64,000 bases of DNA, taken from positions 18,088 to 82,087 of the forward strand of contig UQKO01000006.1 in NCBI GenBank assembly GCA_900541575.1, read 5' to 3'. Numbering within the stretch: position 1 is the first letter of the stretch; the number at the start of each line of letters is the position of its first letter. Below the pieces are notes generated by a model, which worked only from the letters and a program-made list of their open reading frames with translations, did not search any database and was not told the DNA's origin. The stretch comes from an uncultured Prevotella sp. GTDB taxonomy: Bacteria > Bacteroidota > Bacteroidia > Bacteroidales > Bacteroidaceae. The position numbers and the translations under genes are program-made. Shown here piece by piece: positions 61,855 through 64,000 of the stretch.

Positions 61855-61907
61855 TATCGCCATTATCGGCAGCGTCTCAGCAATTCAAGCAAGCTTGATT
61901 GGCATTC
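61855..61907 (-). repeat. Single 69-bp-family unit, inverted
   Basis: Reverse complement of the first 69-bp unit at 17061, partial, with a one-base insertion. It lies just beyond the 168-bp element, as at locus 1 but flipped. Confidence 0.75.
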
Positions 61908-61923
61908 ATCCATAATAACGAGC

Positions 61924-61966
61924 ATATCCCCCTTTGAAAATAACTAAGATTTTCAAAGGGGGATAT
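61924..61966. terminator. Strong inverted repeat after the YhcH gene
   Basis: ATATCCCCCTTTGAAAAT / ATTTTCAAAGGGGGATAT, a perfect 18-bp stem with a 7-nt loop. T-runs are poor on both strands, so its role as terminator is probable only by position. Confidence 0.6.
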
Positions 61967-62009
61967 TGATAAAATATTTGTACTTATTACGCCCTAACGG
62001 ATATTTTCT

Positions 62010-62459
62010 TTATAGTATCACTTTGGCAATAATTTTGCGTAGAGAACCGCTGCCAATGATGGGAGCGTGTGCATCTTCAGGGAACATTATGTAGAAGTCG
62101 CCAGGGGTAGCAGTGAAGTACGTTTTGGCTTGCTGGGGAAAAAGAGCAAAGTCGCGTTCGGTGTCGAATGGTGCTTGGCTCTCAACGTGTAGTTCGTTTA
62201 GGGGAGTCCAACCCACACGTTCATTTCCGCTTAGTGGAAAATGAATATCAATATAGCGGCGGTGAATTTCTAGAGATTGTTCTTCTTGTTTACGAAGTAG
62301 TGCATCGTCAACATTGATAAAGACCTTTTCGCCGTCTAGCGTGATACGTTCGGCGGGAGCGTGAAGCAAATCGTGTGTTGCCACGTAATCAAATACCATT
62401 TGGAAAGCTGGGTGGAGCGGTGCGATGCGTGCAGCATCTTTTATGGAAGCTAGTATCAT
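62010..62459 (-). CDS. YhcH/YjgK/YiaL family protein
   Basis: 149 aa cupin-like protein (DUF386): GEKVFINVDDALLRKQEEQS, LEIHRRYIDIHFPLSGNERV, FTATPGDFYIMFPEDAHAPI. The conserved His and Glu residues would bind a metal. Relatives occur in sialic-acid and sugar catabolic clusters and may be anomerases or lyases; no such genes are adjacent here. Confidence 0.88.
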   Translation of the reverse strand: MILASIKDAARIAPLHPAFQMVFDYVATHDLLHAPAERITLDGEKVFINVDDALLRKQEEQSLEIHRRYIDIHFPLSGNERVGWTPLNELHVESQAPFDTERDFALFPQQAKTYFTATPGDFYIMFPEDAHAPIIGSGSLRKIIAKVIL

Positions 62460-62498
62460 TGTATAGCGTATTTGAGTAGAAGAATAAATTTATGCACG

Positions 62499-62506
62499 CA
62501 AATATA
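62499..62506 (-). promoter_or_regulatory. Promoter of the YhcH-family gene
   Basis: Minus-strand -7 element TATATTTG 40 bp upstream of the start; no clear -33 element. Confidence 0.45.
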
Positions 62507-62602
62507 ATGCGTTTACGCTAAAGAAAAAAGGATGTCAGTCCTTTTATGTATAAAGCCTGTCTTTTTAAAAAGAAATTTTGCTAGAGATGTGCAAGTTCTC
62601 TG

Positions 62603-62610
62603 TAACTTTG
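62603..62610 (+). promoter_or_regulatory. Promoter of the MFS exporter gene
   Basis: -7 element TAACTTTG with TTTTG at 62576-62580 as -33. The leader is about 100 nt. Confidence 0.65.
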
Positions 62611-62717
62611 CATCGCATAAAACTTTATACTAAACTATTCCCGAGTCTGATAAGAGCCATTATTGTGTTCTGTCGGATTGATATTCTTTATTACAATTAT
62701 TTTATATTCATGTAATT

Positions 62718-63881
62718 ATGTCCGAAAAAATGTCCTTGTCGCATTGGTTGTCACTTATTTCGCTCACTTTTTCCACGTTTATATTCAATACTTCTGAGTT
62801 TGTACCTATAGGGTTGCTCACAGATATACAAACAGAATTCCACCTAACAAAGGCGAGTGTTGGCATGCTCATCTCCGTTTATGCTTGGGTGGTGATGTTG
62901 CTTTCGCTTCCTTTGATGATAATGGTGTCGAAGATGGAAATGCGTCGCCTCATGTTGTGGTTGTTAGGACTATTTACCGCATTTCAGGTAATGTCTTTCT
63001 TGTCGGATAGTTTTGGCATGTTGATGCTGTCGCGAATAGGTGTGGCATGTACTCATTCCATCTTTTGGTCGATTATTTCGCCTATTGCAGTGCGCATCGT
63101 GCCTGAAAAGCACAGATCTTTGGCCCTCAGCATGGTGGTGACGGGGTCTTCGGTAGCGATGATACTCGGCATGCCCCTAGGCCGTATCATAGGATTGCAT
63201 GTAGGATGGCGTATGACATTCTTAAGCATTGGCATCTTTTCAGCCTTTACCTTTTGTTATACCGCGCTAAAACTCCCCATAGTACCGAGTAGAGGAGGTT
63301 TCTCTGTAAGGAAACTCCCAGCGTTGCTTAATCAAAAAGGTATCATAGGAACATATATTTTTACTCTTCTCGTGTCAACGGCCTATTATATAGGCTATAG
63401 TTATATTGAGCCATTCCTAAAACAAGTGGCACATATGTCCGATTCGTTAGTGACTGCAGCGCTGATGATTTTTGGTGGTGCGGGCTTTTTGGGAAGTCTA
63501 GCTTTCTCTCGTTATTATAGTCGCAATCGGAAGGCTTTTATCACTTGGGTAATTGCTCTTATGGTTGTGTGTCTGTTGTTACTTACTCCCACATCGTTCA
63601 GCACCTCATTGCTCATTGTGGTATGTGCAGTGTGGGGAATGGCTGCTACAGCATATAATGTGGCAATGCAATCCAACATAATACTTATTACTACTCCTGA
63701 GAGTACTTCAGTGGCCATGTCAATCTTTTCAGGCATCTTCAATCTTGGTATTGGAAGCGGAGCCTTCTTTGGCGGACAAATATGCGATCATGCAGACATT
63801 TCCTACATTGGCTATGCGGGGGCAATCCTAGGCTTTATTGCACTCATTTATTGGATCAAAAGATTGGGAACTCGTGTATAG
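62718..63881 (+). CDS. MFS sugar/drug efflux transporter (SotB-like)
   Basis: 387 aa, about twelve membrane helices. It begins LSLISLTFSTFIFNTSEFVP with the Ser/Glu-Phe-Val-Pro signature of the DHA1/SotB group. The inter-helix motif is RIVPEKHRSLALSMVVTGSS, and the symmetric second half ends LGFIALIYWIKRLG. It likely exports sugars or drugs by proton antiport. Monocistronic. Confidence 0.88.
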   Translation: MSEKMSLSHWLSLISLTFSTFIFNTSEFVPIGLLTDIQTEFHLTKASVGMLISVYAWVVMLLSLPLMIMVSKMEMRRLMLWLLGLFTAFQVMSFLSDSFGMLMLSRIGVACTHSIFWSIISPIAVRIVPEKHRSLALSMVVTGSSVAMILGMPLGRIIGLHVGWRMTFLSIGIFSAFTFCYTALKLPIVPSRGGFSVRKLPALLNQKGIIGTYIFTLLVSTAYYIGYSYIEPFLKQVAHMSDSLVTAALMIFGGAGFLGSLAFSRYYSRNRKAFITWVIALMVVCLLLLTPTSFSTSLLIVVCAVWGMAATAYNVAMQSNIILITTPESTSVAMSIFSGIFNLGIGSGAFFGGQICDHADISYIGYAGAILGFIALIYWIKRLGTRV

Positions 63882-63885
63882 GAAA

Positions 63886-63933
63886 ATATTGGGGAGTGTG
63901 GAACATTAGCCCAACTTTCACACCCCTAATATT
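63886..63933 (+). terminator. Terminator-like inverted repeat after the MFS gene
   Basis: AATATTGGGGAGTGTG pairs imperfectly with CACACCCCTAATATT around a short loop, 5 bp past the stop codon. The last bases of the window (63934-64000) show nothing recognisable. Confidence 0.5.
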
Positions 63934-64000
63934 GCATCTCTTGCTGTCATGGGCAAATCCAATCATTAGAGGTTAACTTTGTGTCCTACAAATTTGTATT

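Overview
This 64-kb stretch looks like the chromosome of a Bacteroidales bacterium, most likely Prevotellaceae (Prevotella/Alloprevotella type). The order rests on family-level markers: a short RpoD-type sigma factor (289 aa), many promoters with the Bacteroidetes -7 element TAnnTTTG, the N-succinylornithine-type carbamoyltransferase, an exbB-exbD-exbD-tonB operon, and Bacteroidetes-restricted families (DUF4834, DUF2027-Smr, DUF6359). The genus is inference.

Layout. 1-4010: a PstS-like lipoprotein (cut by the window edge) and the TonB energising operon. 4240-6448: remains of a diversity-generating retroelement (DGR): a frameshifted secreted SUMF1/FGE-fold target protein with a variable-repeat-like 3' end, an HRDC accessory protein, and a reverse transcriptase cut to 45 codons and abutting a frameshifted MORN-repeat gene. 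6473-12036: AAA-ATPase/nuclease-like protein, coiled-coil lipoprotein, ilvE, asnA. 12552-16736: a 1394-aa secreted enzyme joining a GH123-like (DUF4091) domain to a GH33 sialidase. 16737-18256: intergenic repeat mosaics, tRNA-Pro and a long hairpin. 18257-28151: argF', a thioredoxin/nuclease/subtilase/Zur cluster, xseA-xseB-trmB, mrp and an Smr protein. 28354-36568: DUF6359 lipoprotein, MATE pump, GH109-type protein, pflB, phytase-like protein. 36614-43819: GNAT, DUF2156, lipoprotein, acyltransferase, ddl, rluD, PASTA protein. 44222-44564: a second copy of a palindrome-array element. 44829-47858: rpmH, trpS, pflA, a LuxR-type regulator. 47851-51793: an acyltransferase-3 pseudogene split by a roughly 3-kb AT-richer island holding a dead IS630 element, an alpha/beta hydrolase and a truncated glycosyltransferase. 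51835-57822: DUF4834, pssA, psd, cdaA, folP and a phosphoethanolamine transferase. 58151-63881: rpoD, a CBS/DUF21 protein with a structured leader, a metallophosphoesterase, repeat mosaic, YhcH-type protein and an MFS exporter.

How the genes fit together. Most are housekeeping or envelope functions. TonB/ExbBD powers outer-membrane uptake; the sialidase and the GH109-type protein suggest use of host glycans; PflB/PflA give anaerobic pyruvate cleavage; PssA/Psd/Ept handle phosphatidylethanolamine and its headgroup transfer. The accessory content most worth a second look is (i) the decayed DGR with homopolymer tracts in its target gene, (ii) two inverted copies of a repeat carrying four 18-bp palindromes at an exact 22-bp period, (iii) a second dispersed repeat pair (168 bp, with 69-bp hairpin units), and (iv) a structured leader before the DUF21/CBS gene.
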